Made by a program: the position numbers and the translations under genes
Notes under the pieces: generated by a model
The model's database searches: none
The model's input: the letters and a program-made list of their open reading frames with translations, nothing else
What the model was told of the DNA's origin: nothing
NCBI GenBank assembly: GCA_025808375.1
Contig: CP061009.1
Location: forward strand, 2,604,001-2,668,000
Source of the DNA: Duncaniella muricolitica
GTDB lineage: Bacteria; Bacteroidota; Bacteroidia; Bacteroidales; Muribaculaceae
DNA length: 64,000 nt
Direction: 5' to 3'
Shown: piece by piece, positions 43,457-52,416 of the stretch
Layout of the letters: each line of letters begins with the position of its first letter
Position numbering within the stretch: position 1 is the first letter of the stretch

Positions 43457-43640
43457 ACTTAGCCTTTGGCTAAAGGTTATATGGTTATAAGGTGATGCTG
43501 TGGTTACTTAGCCTGCGGCTAAAGGTGATGCAAAATTTAAAGGTTATAATGTCGAGGCACAAGTCAGTGACTTATGCCACTGACACTGAGGCTCGGGAGC
43601 AGCGGCCACATAACCTTACAACCTTTAGCCGAAGGCTAAG
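43457..43640. repeat. Three copies of a palindromic TTAGCC-nnn-GGCTAA element
   Basis: The 197-base wza-wzc gap holds TTAGCC-nnn-GGCTAA at 43459-43473, 43508-43522 and 43625-43639. The first two share ACTTAGCC before and AAGGT after. The third is the same unit inverted. The first and third with their flanks (43458-43488 and 43609-43640) can pair over about 30 bases, so the whole gap can fold into one hairpin. The region also repeats GGTTATA-type segments. It looks like a REP-type cluster. Confidence 0.8.
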
Positions 43641-44432
43641 TCACTTTGTTACCCAGATTACTGATGTGGTGGCTGTGACAATGGAGAGCGCGACGGTGAG
43701 CCACTGGAGGAAGTTGGTCTTCTCCTCGCTCTTGGGCTTTTTGGGGCGTACATAAATGATGTCGTTCTGTGCAAGATAAAACGCCGGCGAATTGAAGATG
43801 TCCGACTTGCGTATGTCGACGGTATAGACCTTGCGCGTGTTACCCTCCTCCCTGATTACGGCTATCTTGCCGAGGTCGGCATTACTTGCGAGGTCGCCGG
43901 CCTGGGCTATGGCCTCAAGGATAGTGATGCGGTCACCGTCACATGTGTGAGTGCCGTTGCCGTTGGCCGCGCCGAGCACCGTGTAATGAAAGTTTTTAAA
44001 CTCCATCGTGACGATGGGGTCTTTGATGTAATTTCCGTCGATGATGCGCTGACGTATCATGTCGGAAGCCTCGGTGAGCGTCAGTCCGGCCACATAGAGC
44101 TTGCCAAGCACGGGAAAATTGATATCTCCCTCGTTGTCGACCCTGTAATACTGCTCGTTGACGTTGCCCGACACTTTGCCGCCCTCGGTCACCTTGACCG
44201 AACCGGATGTCACGTTGAAAGGCATGGCGAGCTCGGAATTTTTACAGCTTACGGTAATCTCCAGACGGTCGTCACGCTGTATGCGGGGCTGATAACGGTG
44301 GGTTATGGCATAGCCTTGATCGTCAGTCATGTCGGAGAGATAGAGATAGTCTTTCTGCGACTTGCAGCCGCTCATCGCAGTGAGCAGAAGCAGAGATGCA
44401 AACGCAGCCATGATTGGACTTGTTACTTTCAT
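43641..44432 (-). CDS. wza: Wza-type polysaccharide export lipoprotein
   Basis: The protein has 263 residues from the ATG at 44432; an ATG at 44438 would add two residues. The lipobox is LLLTAMSGC. The Poly_export domain (YQPRIQRDDRLEITVSCKNSELAMPFN) and SLBB-type repeats (YRVDNEGDINFPVLGKLYVAGLTLTEASDMIRQRI, HTCDGDRITILEAIAQAGDL, FYLAQNDIIYVRPKKPK) follow, and a C-terminal hydrophobic helix (FLQWLTVALSIVTATTSVIWV) could span the outer membrane. It forms the export channel and works with Wzc. It starts 36 bases after the HprK-like gene. Confidence 0.9.
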   Translation of the reverse strand: MKVTSPIMAAFASLLLLTAMSGCKSQKDYLYLSDMTDDQGYAITHRYQPRIQRDDRLEITVSCKNSELAMPFNVTSGSVKVTEGGKVSGNVNEQYYRVDNEGDINFPVLGKLYVAGLTLTEASDMIRQRIIDGNYIKDPIVTMEFKNFHYTVLGAANGNGTHTCDGDRITILEAIAQAGDLASNADLGKIAVIREEGNTRKVYTVDIRKSDIFNSPAFYLAQNDIIYVRPKKPKSEEKTNFLQWLTVALSIVTATTSVIWVTK

Positions 44433-44467
44433 ATGCATATGTGAATTATATTATTGGATGGTCTGAT

Positions 44468-45355
44468 TTATATAATGCCAAACGCGCGGCGACACACGGC
44501 GGCGGCCTCCGCATCGGGGCGACATTCGAGGATGCCGGTGGTGACACTGCCCAGCAGACGCAGGGCTGTCGACGAGGCGTCGGAATAAAGTTCGCGGTCG
44601 GAGGTCATAACCGACATGCCGGGGATAAATGACACAAAGGCCTCGATACCTTCGGTCGGGATGAAACGGTTGACGGCGGCACGTCTGATACGCGCTATGC
44701 CTCCCACTTCATAGCGGGCGTTGCGCCAGCAGGGGGTCTTGCCGCTCCAAGGAGTGCCACAGGCCTGAAAGGCTTCATCGCCTGAGGCGGTCACAAGCGG
44801 ACAGTCATCGTTGAGCAATGAGCAACCGCTGAAATTGTCGAGCCACAGCCGCGAGTGGGTACTCTTGCCGGTGCCGCTCTTGCCCATGAAAAGATAAGCG
44901 CGTCCGTCGCTCTCCACGACTGAGGCATGCAGCATCAGCGAGCCGCACGAGGCGGCATATTGTGAAAAGAGTATACGGGCCATGGAGTCGATGACAAATC
45001 CGGCATAGGGGTCATCGCTCTGCAGACTGACACTGGCATGGCGCAGGTCTCGGTCAATGGCCATGACGCGCGGAGGCTGTCCGTGACCCGGGATGAGCGA
45101 CACAAGCCAACGGTCACCGTCGTGATAGAGTGAGGCCCGGCCGATGTCGTTGCACGATGTCGACAGTGGTCTGAGCCCTTGGAGCGATGGCTTGACAGCC
45201 GTATGCTCAATCTTCATCACAGCACCGTCACCGCGCATAAGCCCGGCTGTGCTGAGAAACGGGCGGAAGTTGGGCGGAAGAGTGGCGAGCGACCAGGGTG
45301 TGCCCTTGATGCTCATATACAGTCCGCCTATATCTAAGGTAAAATCCATCGTCAC
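44468..45355 (-). CDS. HPr-kinase-like (HprK/PEPCK fold) serine kinase
   Basis: The protein has 295 residues with a P-loop, FMGKSGTGKSTHSRLWLDNF, near residue 153. It is followed by LLNDDCPLV, the HprK-type metal-binding segment, and by CGTPWSGKTPCWRN. The N-terminal half is not the HPr kinase sensor domain. Relatives accompany PqqD-like and nucleotidyltransferase proteins. In paeninodin-type lasso peptide clusters such a kinase phosphorylates the C-terminal Ser of the precursor. Here it lies 10 bases after the nucleotidyltransferase gene and 36 bases before wza, so it is part of the polysaccharide operon. The substrate is unknown. Confidence 0.8.
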   Translation of the reverse strand: MTMDFTLDIGGLYMSIKGTPWSLATLPPNFRPFLSTAGLMRGDGAVMKIEHTAVKPSLQGLRPLSTSCNDIGRASLYHDGDRWLVSLIPGHGQPPRVMAIDRDLRHASVSLQSDDPYAGFVIDSMARILFSQYAASCGSLMLHASVVESDGRAYLFMGKSGTGKSTHSRLWLDNFSGCSLLNDDCPLVTASGDEAFQACGTPWSGKTPCWRNARYEVGGIARIRRAAVNRFIPTEGIEAFVSFIPGMSVMTSDRELYSDASSTALRLLGSVTTGILECRPDAEAAAVCRRAFGII

Positions 45356-45365
45356 AAGTGTTATT

Positions 45366-46469
45366 TCATCGCAACTGACCTAAAAGCAGTCTGACAAAAC
45401 ACCAGAAGGCCTCGGAGGGGGCTACTGAGGCGGCAAAACGACTCCTTCTGAAAAACATCACAAGTGTGTGCATCTTGCCCTTGGCACGCGGTTTGTCGCA
45501 AATACCCGACTCCTGCTGATGGAGTCCGAAATTGCCACCTTCTCTTATGATGCGCATCAAGACGTCGGGCGACACGTTGTTTTTCCCCTTAAATCCCGAT
45601 GATGGCAGCTCTTCGGCCGGAATGTCGAGGTATCTCACAAGAAATCCGTTGAGTATCTCTATCCATTTCGATATGCCTGTGAGGTGACATGCTCTTTCAA
45701 ATTTGTCGGAATCATATGAGCCGCGCAGTGCTTTGACCGCACAATAGTAGTCGCATATCTGGCGCAACCCTACTCCGGTGCCGAACGCATGACGCATGAT
45801 GTGAACCGAGACGAGCAACAGTTCAAACAGCGGTGGCGGCGAGGGGAGCCGGTCATTATGGCTGACCTCGGATGAACACACCCGGCGAGTGAACGAGTCG
45901 AGGTTATAAGAAACCACCGGACTGCTGACATTGATGAGCCGTCGGTGAAGCTCGACGACAAATCCGCGATAACTGAACGACACACTCCCGTCGGGATTGT
46001 GCTTGAGTCCGGCCGACCGGCTTACGACTGTGATAGCTTCGTCAAACTCTCGGCCGGGAAGCCAGAGATCGATGTCACCACACTCGCGCAACTCGGGATT
46101 GGGATAGTGACGGGCCACGGAAAGACCTTTCTGCACCACAGGATGCAGACCTGCCCTGCGCAACACCGCAATAAGTGAGGCGGCGGCGAGGGCCATGGCC
46201 CTATTGGCCGTCTCTATCGCATCGACCCGCGCCACCCATCGGGTGAGCAGCGTGTGAGATGGCAGCAATCGGTCGGGAAGCCGGCAGAAGGCGGCATAGC
46301 AGATGCCACATACGGTCTGGCGACGCGCCATGCTGTAGATTTCCTCCCACTCGTCCGCACCGAGCGATTCAAAAAGGCTCTCAGCCGGAGCCGTATTCCG
46401 GATTCCGCTTCTCACCAAGGCCATGAAAGCCTCCTCGGCAGGTGAATTATATATGGTCGGGTATTGCAT
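45366..46469 (-). CDS. Nucleotidyltransferase family protein (NTP_transf_5 type)
   Basis: The protein has 367 residues. The family core is HPVVQKGLSVARHYPNPELRECGDIDLWLPG near residues 110-140, where GDIDLW holds the metal-binding Asp pair and VVELHRR the third acidic residue. It lacks membrane helices. The family is found with PqqD-like and HprK-like proteins in peptide-modifying clusters and beside polysaccharide genes. What it transfers is not known. The gene lies 45 bases after the PqqD-like gene and 10 bases before the kinase gene. Confidence 0.8.
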   Translation of the reverse strand: MQYPTIYNSPAEEAFMALVRSGIRNTAPAESLFESLGADEWEEIYSMARRQTVCGICYAAFCRLPDRLLPSHTLLTRWVARVDAIETANRAMALAAASLIAVLRRAGLHPVVQKGLSVARHYPNPELRECGDIDLWLPGREFDEAITVVSRSAGLKHNPDGSVSFSYRGFVVELHRRLINVSSPVVSYNLDSFTRRVCSSEVSHNDRLPSPPPLFELLLVSVHIMRHAFGTGVGLRQICDYYCAVKALRGSYDSDKFERACHLTGISKWIEILNGFLVRYLDIPAEELPSSGFKGKNNVSPDVLMRIIREGGNFGLHQQESGICDKPRAKGKMHTLVMFFRRSRFAASVAPSEAFWCFVRLLLGQLR

Positions 46470-46514
46470 TAATTGTGTAAAATTGTGTCTTTATGACGCA
46501 GGAGCCGGGGTCGG

Positions 46515-46784
46515 TCAGTCGACTATCAGTCCTGACAGACGCCATGTCTGTAGGATTGACTTGATGTCGGATAGCGCGATGTCATTACTCACATCATACT
46601 CCTCGCACACGAGCGATGCAAGAGTCTCGGCATGCACGCCATGCTCGGCTGCCGCGTTCCACACAAATGCAGCCGTTTCATTGAGTGTATATACATCCGT
46701 GATATTGGCATCTGCATCAGAGACATCGACAAGCATATAGTTTCTGCCGACTTTACGTAACTTCAGATTAGCTTTAAGTTTCAT
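46515..46784 (-). CDS. PqqD-family protein (peptide-binding RRE fold)
   Basis: The protein has 89 residues from the ATG at 46784. An upstream TTG would give three more but is less likely. The sequence KLRKVGRNYMLVDVSDAD...YTLNETAAFVWNAAAEHG...ASLVCEEYDVS...DIKSILQTWRLSGLIV follows the PqqD winged-helix pattern. PqqD proteins bind leader peptides and present them to modifying enzymes. Here it starts 5 bases after the sugar transferase stop and precedes the nucleotidyltransferase and kinase, which makes a peptide-modifying module likely. No dedicated precursor gene lies directly beside it. Confidence 0.85.
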   Translation of the reverse strand: MKLKANLKLRKVGRNYMLVDVSDADANITDVYTLNETAAFVWNAAAEHGVHAETLASLVCEEYDVSNDIALSDIKSILQTWRLSGLIVD

Positions 46785-46789
46785 TTGCT

Positions 46790-47506
46790 TCAAAACTTTT
46801 TACCGCAGATTATCGACATCGTGGTCTTGTAGATAATTTTTATATCGACAGCCAGCGAATAGTTCTTGAGATAATCAAGGTCCATCTCGGCACGCCTGAC
46901 CATCTGCCGGATGGTGTCGGTGTAGCCGTTGTATAATGTGGCCTCAGAGAACAACCCCGGGCGCAGGGTGAAAAGCATACGATAGTCGGGATACTCTTCC
47001 ATGATTTTTTTAGTGAAATAGGGACGTTCGGGACGCGGACCTACCACACTCATGTCGCCTTTGAGTACATTCCACAACTGCGGAAACTCATCAAGATGAT
47101 GATTGCGCAGAAACGCACCCACGCGTGTAAGACGCGAATCGTTCTCTTCACACAAACGTGGGACTCCGTCGCTCTCCGAGTCGATGCGCATGGAGCGGAA
47201 TTTATATATGGTGAACACTTTGCCGCCGAGCCCTACACGTTTTTGTGAAAATATCGGGTTGTGGTAATCGTCCAGCCATATGACCAAAGCAATCAGTATG
47301 ATTATAGGCAGAAAGATTACAAAGCCCGCAAGTGATATAAGGATGTCAAAAAAACGTTTAACGATTTTCTGACCGGCCGAAAGCCGATAATCCCTGACGT
47401 TGGTAGTTCCTCGCTTATCCAGGGCCTCGATATCAAAGCCACAGAGCATATTCTCGTCATTGCTTCTCAACGAGGTCTGGAAAGTGGGATAATTGTCGAT
47501 TCTCAT
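46790..47506 (-). CDS. Initiating undecaprenyl-phosphate sugar transferase
   Basis: The protein has 238 residues. A single membrane helix near 55-78 (IVKRFFDILISLAGFVIFLPIIILIALVIW) is followed by the polyprenyl-phosphate sugar transferase core: QKRVGLGGKVFTIYKFRSMR, LRNHHLDEFPQLWNVLKGDMSVVGPRPERPYF and LRPGLFSEATLYNGY. It transfers the first sugar phosphate to undecaprenyl phosphate at the inner membrane. It lacks the large N-terminal region of WcaJ. It is followed directly by the PqqD-like gene. Confidence 0.9.
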   Translation of the reverse strand: MRIDNYPTFQTSLRSNDENMLCGFDIEALDKRGTTNVRDYRLSAGQKIVKRFFDILISLAGFVIFLPIIILIALVIWLDDYHNPIFSQKRVGLGGKVFTIYKFRSMRIDSESDGVPRLCEENDSRLTRVGAFLRNHHLDEFPQLWNVLKGDMSVVGPRPERPYFTKKIMEEYPDYRMLFTLRPGLFSEATLYNGYTDTIRQMVRRAEMDLDYLKNYSLAVDIKIIYKTTMSIICGKKF

Positions 47507-47578
47507 TGTACTAAACTGATAATGATTGTAATAAATGTGTTTATTTATGATTCAGGCAGTCTTGACTCTAAGAGATTT

Positions 47579-48697
47579 TTACCGCTGCTCTAAAAGCTCA
47601 CGATAGATATAGGACACATTGTCGATGGATGTTTCGATAGTGAAAAGTTTTGCCCAACGGTCACGGGCATTGCAACCATAGCTACCATTCTCTTTCTCCA
47701 CCCTTATCACCTCGGCCAAAGCCTCGGCGAGCTCTTCGGGATTGTTGCAGCTCACATTCAGGCCAGAGACTCCGTGTGCATTGACCCACGAAGTGCCCGA
47801 ACCGGGAATTTTGGTCGTTACCACAGGCAGCCCTGTCGACATGGCCTCGATAAGCACAATCCCGTAAGCCTCGGTCTTCTCGACCGACGGCAGACAAAAC
47901 ACCGAAGCCACGCCCATCCAGGCATTACGCTCGCTGTCACTTATACGGCCAAGCATTTTCACTTTGTGCTGTAGGCCGCTGGCGGCAATCAGGCTCTTGA
48001 GTCTGTTCTCAAGCGGACCGGCACCGGCTATTACTGTCAAGACATCGTCAGGCAAATGGCGGGCGGCAAGTATAAGATTGTCAAATCCCTTGTATGGCAC
48101 CAGCCGTCCGAGTGAGAAGATCACATGACGCCCGTCGAGGGTCTCGCGGAGCTCTCTTACTTTCTCCACGTCGGGTATCACAGGAGCAACTCCGATAGGC
48201 ACACATGACAGCTTGTTATAGGCCCTGCCCAGCGCGCTCGAACCATCAGCATAGTTTGGCGACGTGCATATCACACGATCGGCCCTGCGCAGAAGCCAGT
48301 TTTGAAACGGACGATACGCATGCAGCAACATACGCTGGCGCAGGATGTCGGAGTGCCAGTGAAGCACCACCCGGCCCTTATATCCACTCATATACAACGC
48401 CAATGCCGCCATCGGATCAGGATGATGTATATGTATGATATCATAGTCTGAGGCTGTGCCGCGCAGCAGCGTGACCATCTCGGGCGAGATCATCGTACTG
48501 TTGGCCTTGAGCAACGTGCGCGTGGTAATCACACGTCCATGACTGTTGAGTCTGATTATCCTTGACGTGTTGTCAGCCGAGGCACACAGCATGTCACACT
48601 CGATGCCTCTTGACGATAGTCCGGACGTAAGGTCATACATGACCTTCTCAACACCACCCATTATCGGATAAAATTTACCGATCTGAAGTATTTTCAT
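47579..48697 (-). CDS. Glycosyltransferase family 4
   Basis: The protein has 372 residues with a GT-B fold. The N-terminus MKILQIGKFYPIMGGVEKVMYDLTSGL has the Gly-rich acceptor loop. The C-terminal donor domain has FSLGRLVPYKGFDNLI and the E-x7-E region VFCLPSVEKTEAYGIVLIEAMSTGLPVVTT. It transfers an unidentified sugar in building the repeat unit at the cytoplasmic face. It lies 72 bases before the initiating transferase gene, a gap with no clear structure, and starts 10 bases after the next GT4 gene upstream. Confidence 0.9.
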   Translation of the reverse strand: MKILQIGKFYPIMGGVEKVMYDLTSGLSSRGIECDMLCASADNTSRIIRLNSHGRVITTRTLLKANSTMISPEMVTLLRGTASDYDIIHIHHPDPMAALALYMSGYKGRVVLHWHSDILRQRMLLHAYRPFQNWLLRRADRVICTSPNYADGSSALGRAYNKLSCVPIGVAPVIPDVEKVRELRETLDGRHVIFSLGRLVPYKGFDNLILAARHLPDDVLTVIAGAGPLENRLKSLIAASGLQHKVKMLGRISDSERNAWMGVASVFCLPSVEKTEAYGIVLIEAMSTGLPVVTTKIPGSGTSWVNAHGVSGLNVSCNNPEELAEALAEVIRVEKENGSYGCNARDRWAKLFTIETSIDNVSYIYRELLEQR

Positions 48698-48707
48698 CTG
48701 ACAATAA

Positions 48708-49949
48708 TCATTTTAACAGATTTTCATAAAGACGCAGATAATCGCGATACCTGTCCTCTTTTCTGAAATTGGCAAGCGCATAGTCACGACAGGGATGTCT
48801 GAAACAATCGGCACCGAGCGATTCAATTTCCCTTACCGCAGCGAGCAAACCAGCCACGTCACCCTGCTCCACAACCCTCCCGGTCACATCGGTCACCGAC
48901 TCGATGCTACCGCCGGTACGATATGTCACCACCGGTGTGCCGCATGATATGGCCTCGAGATTGACAGTCGGGTAATTATCCTGCCAGGTGGGATTGACAA
49001 ACGCTGTCGCCTCCGAATAGAGCTGTGCAAGCATCTCTATATTCTCCGTACGACGAATACTGCGGATTGAGTCCGGAAGCTGTCGGGCAGTCTTATCGTC
49101 CACACCCACAAGAACAATCACCTCATCCGGTCCTATAAGTCGTGAAAGTTTGATGAAATCATCTAGCCCCTTTTCCTTGCTCCAAATACTCGCAAGGCCG
49201 AGTATGATTTTTTTATCGGCCCCGACACCAAGACGGCGATGCATCTCCAGACCCTCACAGGGATGAAACACCGATGTGTCAATGCCATTATGGATTACCT
49301 CAAAACGGGAATCCCTGAAAAAAGATTTCGACATCTCTTCGCGCATCCACTCCGACACCGGCACTATCACCATACGGTCACGCGGTATTGACATGAACGC
49401 ACTCTTTTTGTCTGAAAAATTACGGTGCGAACGATCTACAAACAAGCTCCGGGGAAACGCTCCGCGCTGCGGGCAGTCACCACATCCGGCCTGCCACTTG
49501 TCACACCCTGCCGCCGAATAATAATAGCAATGTCCTGTGTATAGCCAGCAGTCATGAACAGTCCAGACTACCTTGACATCGCTCTCACGCAAATACTCGA
49601 AAAGCAACGGATAATTCAGAAAATAACCGTGGATATTATGTATATGTATTATGTCAGGATTGATTTCTTTAAGCCGCTTTACAAACTTGCGTGTAGCCCC
49701 GGCCGATCCCAGACCGTGACGGTCAAACAGACGGGTAAGCACTCCGTGGGCTGCGACACTCCAGCGGTCTCCGACAGCTATAGACTCAGTCACACATTCA
49801 CGCTCACCGTCACGCCCTTTACTGTAAGCACACCAGTTAAGCCAACCGTTACTTTCAGCCAGAGCACCTATCTCCTGCATGATACGCCCAGTCGAAGTGT
49901 TGGTACGCACCACGGGATTGATCTGAACAATACGCCCTTTTACACTCAT
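48708..49949 (-). CDS. Glycosyltransferase family 4 (Cys-rich loop type)
   Basis: From the ATG at 49949, which overlaps the upstream stop as ATGA, the protein has 413 residues. A longer frame to 49982 is disfavoured. The GT-B fold is recognised from INPVVRTNTSTGRIMQEIG, the loop WLYTGHCYYYSAAGCDKWQ with CGDCPQ (a Cys-rich segment typical of one capsule GT4 group), and the donor site YSEATAFVNPTWQDNYPTVNLEAISCGTPVVTYRTGGS. The sugar is not predictable. Confidence 0.88.
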   Translation of the reverse strand: MSVKGRIVQINPVVRTNTSTGRIMQEIGALAESNGWLNWCAYSKGRDGERECVTESIAVGDRWSVAAHGVLTRLFDRHGLGSAGATRKFVKRLKEINPDIIHIHNIHGYFLNYPLLFEYLRESDVKVVWTVHDCWLYTGHCYYYSAAGCDKWQAGCGDCPQRGAFPRSLFVDRSHRNFSDKKSAFMSIPRDRMVIVPVSEWMREEMSKSFFRDSRFEVIHNGIDTSVFHPCEGLEMHRRLGVGADKKIILGLASIWSKEKGLDDFIKLSRLIGPDEVIVLVGVDDKTARQLPDSIRSIRRTENIEMLAQLYSEATAFVNPTWQDNYPTVNLEAISCGTPVVTYRTGGSIESVTDVTGRVVEQGDVAGLLAAVREIESLGADCFRHPCRDYALANFRKEDRYRDYLRLYENLLK

Positions 49950-51082
49950 TCTTTTACAATTTGTCCGAACAGATCGGCCCACATGCCCATAACCCTGTCC
50001 TCGGAATACCTGTCCGTCACCTCCACGGCATTTCGCCCCATCGCCCTGCGCAAATCAGCGTCAGCAATCAACATCAACAGAGACTCAGCAAACGCATTGT
50101 TATCTCCATGTGCCACTATCACACCGTCCTTGCCAGAAGTGATAATATCCCTCGGTCCGCACTTGTAGTCAAATGTCACCACCGGCAATCCGGCCGACAT
50201 AGCCTCGATCATCACCATAGGGAATCCCTCGTAGTGAGATGTCATGGCAAGTATCGAACTTGCGGCATATTCCGACGCAATGTTACAAGTCGGAGCATTT
50301 ACAGCCATCCGACCCGACAGCCCTCTGTCAGCAATCATACCCTCCAGCATAGCCTGCCACTCTCCCTGACCGAAAATATCAAGACGCCAACCATCGGCCC
50401 GGCTGTCACGACACACCATGTCCCAGATATCGACAAGACGATCAAAACCTTTCTGATAGTCAAGACGCCCCACTGCGATTACGCGCTTAGAGTTGCAATC
50501 ACTGGCCTCCGGCATCGGAAGAGCCGCATTTGGTATCACTGAAATGTTAGACATATCGCCCCAATAACCCTTATCCTCCTCAGTCAGCACAACAAAACGG
50601 TCAAAACGAGAAGCCAACGCCACATCCTGACGACAACGCAGACGGTCAATAAGTCCCGCAAGTCCGCTACGGCCATACTGAAGACGAAAATAGCGGTTGA
50701 AATGAAGTTCGAGCACCTTACGGCTGCCATCCTTTATGTCGGGAATAAACGATGACTCCGACGGATAAAGCGAAACAGTCACATCAGGTCTCTCTCTCAT
50801 AAGCAACTCCGAAAGACGGCGGCGATGTAAACGGCGTTTACGCAAATATGAAGGAATCCGCCTAAGTGTCGGCAACGTATTATCCAGAGAATAATTGATG
50901 CCCAGGTCACAGAAACGCACCTCCGCGGGAAATCCGTAAAAAGGCGGTCGTCCCTGCTGATCGGTGGTGACGACAATCACCTCCCACCCGAGCCGTTCGC
51001 TCAACCAGCGCACCTTATTGAGCAGCACCCTCTCCATCCCCCCGGGATTATACACCGAGCAATGGCAATAGACAATCTTCAT
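49946..51082 (-). CDS. Glycosyltransferase family 4
   Basis: The protein has 378 residues. The N-terminus VYCHCSVYNPGGMERVLLNK is a typical GT4 opening. The donor domain has VIAVGRLDYQKGFDRLV and SILAMTSHYEGFPMVMIEAMSAGLPVVTFDYKCGPRDII, the pattern of AmsD-like galactosyl- or glucosyltransferases. It builds part of the repeat unit. Its stop overlaps the following GT4 start, and it begins 22 bases after the Wzy gene. Confidence 0.9.
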   Translation of the reverse strand: MKIVYCHCSVYNPGGMERVLLNKVRWLSERLGWEVIVVTTDQQGRPPFYGFPAEVRFCDLGINYSLDNTLPTLRRIPSYLRKRRLHRRRLSELLMRERPDVTVSLYPSESSFIPDIKDGSRKVLELHFNRYFRLQYGRSGLAGLIDRLRCRQDVALASRFDRFVVLTEEDKGYWGDMSNISVIPNAALPMPEASDCNSKRVIAVGRLDYQKGFDRLVDIWDMVCRDSRADGWRLDIFGQGEWQAMLEGMIADRGLSGRMAVNAPTCNIASEYAASSILAMTSHYEGFPMVMIEAMSAGLPVVTFDYKCGPRDIITSGKDGVIVAHGDNNAFAESLLMLIADADLRRAMGRNAVEVTDRYSEDRVMGMWADLFGQIVKE

Positions 51083-51104
51083 AATATGCGGTTATCTCAT
51101 ATTA

Positions 51105-52403
51105 TCAGACTATCTTGTCTGATTTGTTTTCAGATATGTAAGTAGTATTTTCCTCAGGATATATACATAGAAATATGGCAAATACCATAAACAAATCCGT
51201 CGAGACTTTCATCCATTCTATAAAATTCAAGACAAGAATCATCCAGAACATTAATTTCCAATGAGGAAATCTGTTGATACATATCAATGCTGCTTCTGTA
51301 ATTAAACCGATGATACAAGTTAAACCTATAAGGCCAAAGAAAAAAACAAAGCGGCAATATCCGATATCAGTCCCCATATAAAATCCATGATATGTCGGAC
51401 CTATATAATAAGGGTCATAAGAGGGATGACTGGTATCACATGGATTTGCGGCATAGCCGTCTCCGATAAGCCAGGTTTTAGCATTATCAGGCCATACCCA
51501 CATACTCTTCAATATTTCATTTGAACTTGACTCCCACCTTCCGCTTTCAAATAAAGAGAAGAAACCTTCAAACCCAAATCTCAAATCATCACGAAACTCA
51601 TCATTAGAGTTGTAAAAATATATGACTATCGGGATAGTGAGTATTATCAGTAATATTGTTTCTTTTAGTAATATTTTCCCGGTATTGCCTTTAAAGGCAG
51701 CTATAACGAAAAGTGCCACACTCAAGCCTAATCCTATGACGGTAGATCGGGATATCATGTCTCCAATGACCGTTATTATTGCCATCATTCCAAGATATAA
51801 AGCCACTCGCCATTCTCTGCTTCGTTCTGCCTCAATATATACAAGAAAAGAAAGCATGATAAGAACAGCAGCAAATCTAAATCCTGCAACATCAAGCGCA
51901 CATCCTATTCCATGAAGACGATCATCTGTGTCCGCCCCCATATAGGCTTCCCCTCCAAATACTCGTCCTGACCATAATTCCGCTGCATTATTATATTTAA
52001 ATACCAGTGCCAAAACACACTGTAGCACACATACTATTGCCAGATTTATAGCTACAATCTCAACATCAATTCTGCCATATATCGATTTCAATAATTTTAT
52101 GACTGTATATGCGCCACCCAACCACACATACATTGACACAAAGTATGTGACAAACGTAGTATCCTGTGTATTATTAATCAATCTGGCAAATAACGCCACT
52201 ATCGATAACGCCAAAGCCCATAATGTGAGTTTTATGAGCCCTTTGTCTATATTATTTCCCTTTGTTAATTCAAGGCTGATCAATGGAAGGCTAACAACAG
52301 CCAAGACCAACTTTGAATTCATACCCGGGAATGCCGATAATTCAAATGGGAAGTAATAGCAGCTCGTTATTACTACGCCTAAAATATATAATATAATTCT
52401 CAT
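51105..52403 (-). CDS. O-antigen/capsule polymerase (Wzy-like)
   Basis: The protein has 432 residues and about eleven hydrophobic helices, with a large polar loop near residues 265-335 (NSNDEFRDDLRFGFEGFFSLFESGRWESSSNEILKS.., GDGYAANPCDTSHPSYD). This is the shape of Wzy polymerases, which join repeat units in the periplasm. Sequence conservation in Wzy is low, so the call rests on topology, locus context and the R-W-E loop. The AT-rich composition stands out from the housekeeping genes to the left. Confidence 0.82.
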   Translation of the reverse strand: MRIILYILGVVITSCYYFPFELSAFPGMNSKLVLAVVSLPLISLELTKGNNIDKGLIKLTLWALALSIVALFARLINNTQDTTFVTYFVSMYVWLGGAYTVIKLLKSIYGRIDVEIVAINLAIVCVLQCVLALVFKYNNAAELWSGRVFGGEAYMGADTDDRLHGIGCALDVAGFRFAAVLIMLSFLVYIEAERSREWRVALYLGMMAIITVIGDMISRSTVIGLGLSVALFVIAAFKGNTGKILLKETILLIILTIPIVIYFYNSNDEFRDDLRFGFEGFFSLFESGRWESSSNEILKSMWVWPDNAKTWLIGDGYAANPCDTSHPSYDPYYIGPTYHGFYMGTDIGYCRFVFFFGLIGLTCIIGLITEAALICINRFPHWKLMFWMILVLNFIEWMKVSTDLFMVFAIFLCIYPEENTTYISENKSDKIV

Positions 52404-52416
52404 CTAAAAAATCATA

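Noticed and set aside
43947..44444. 165-codon rightward frame opposite wza
   Set aside because: It is a shadow of the conserved Poly_export/SLBB coding sequence.
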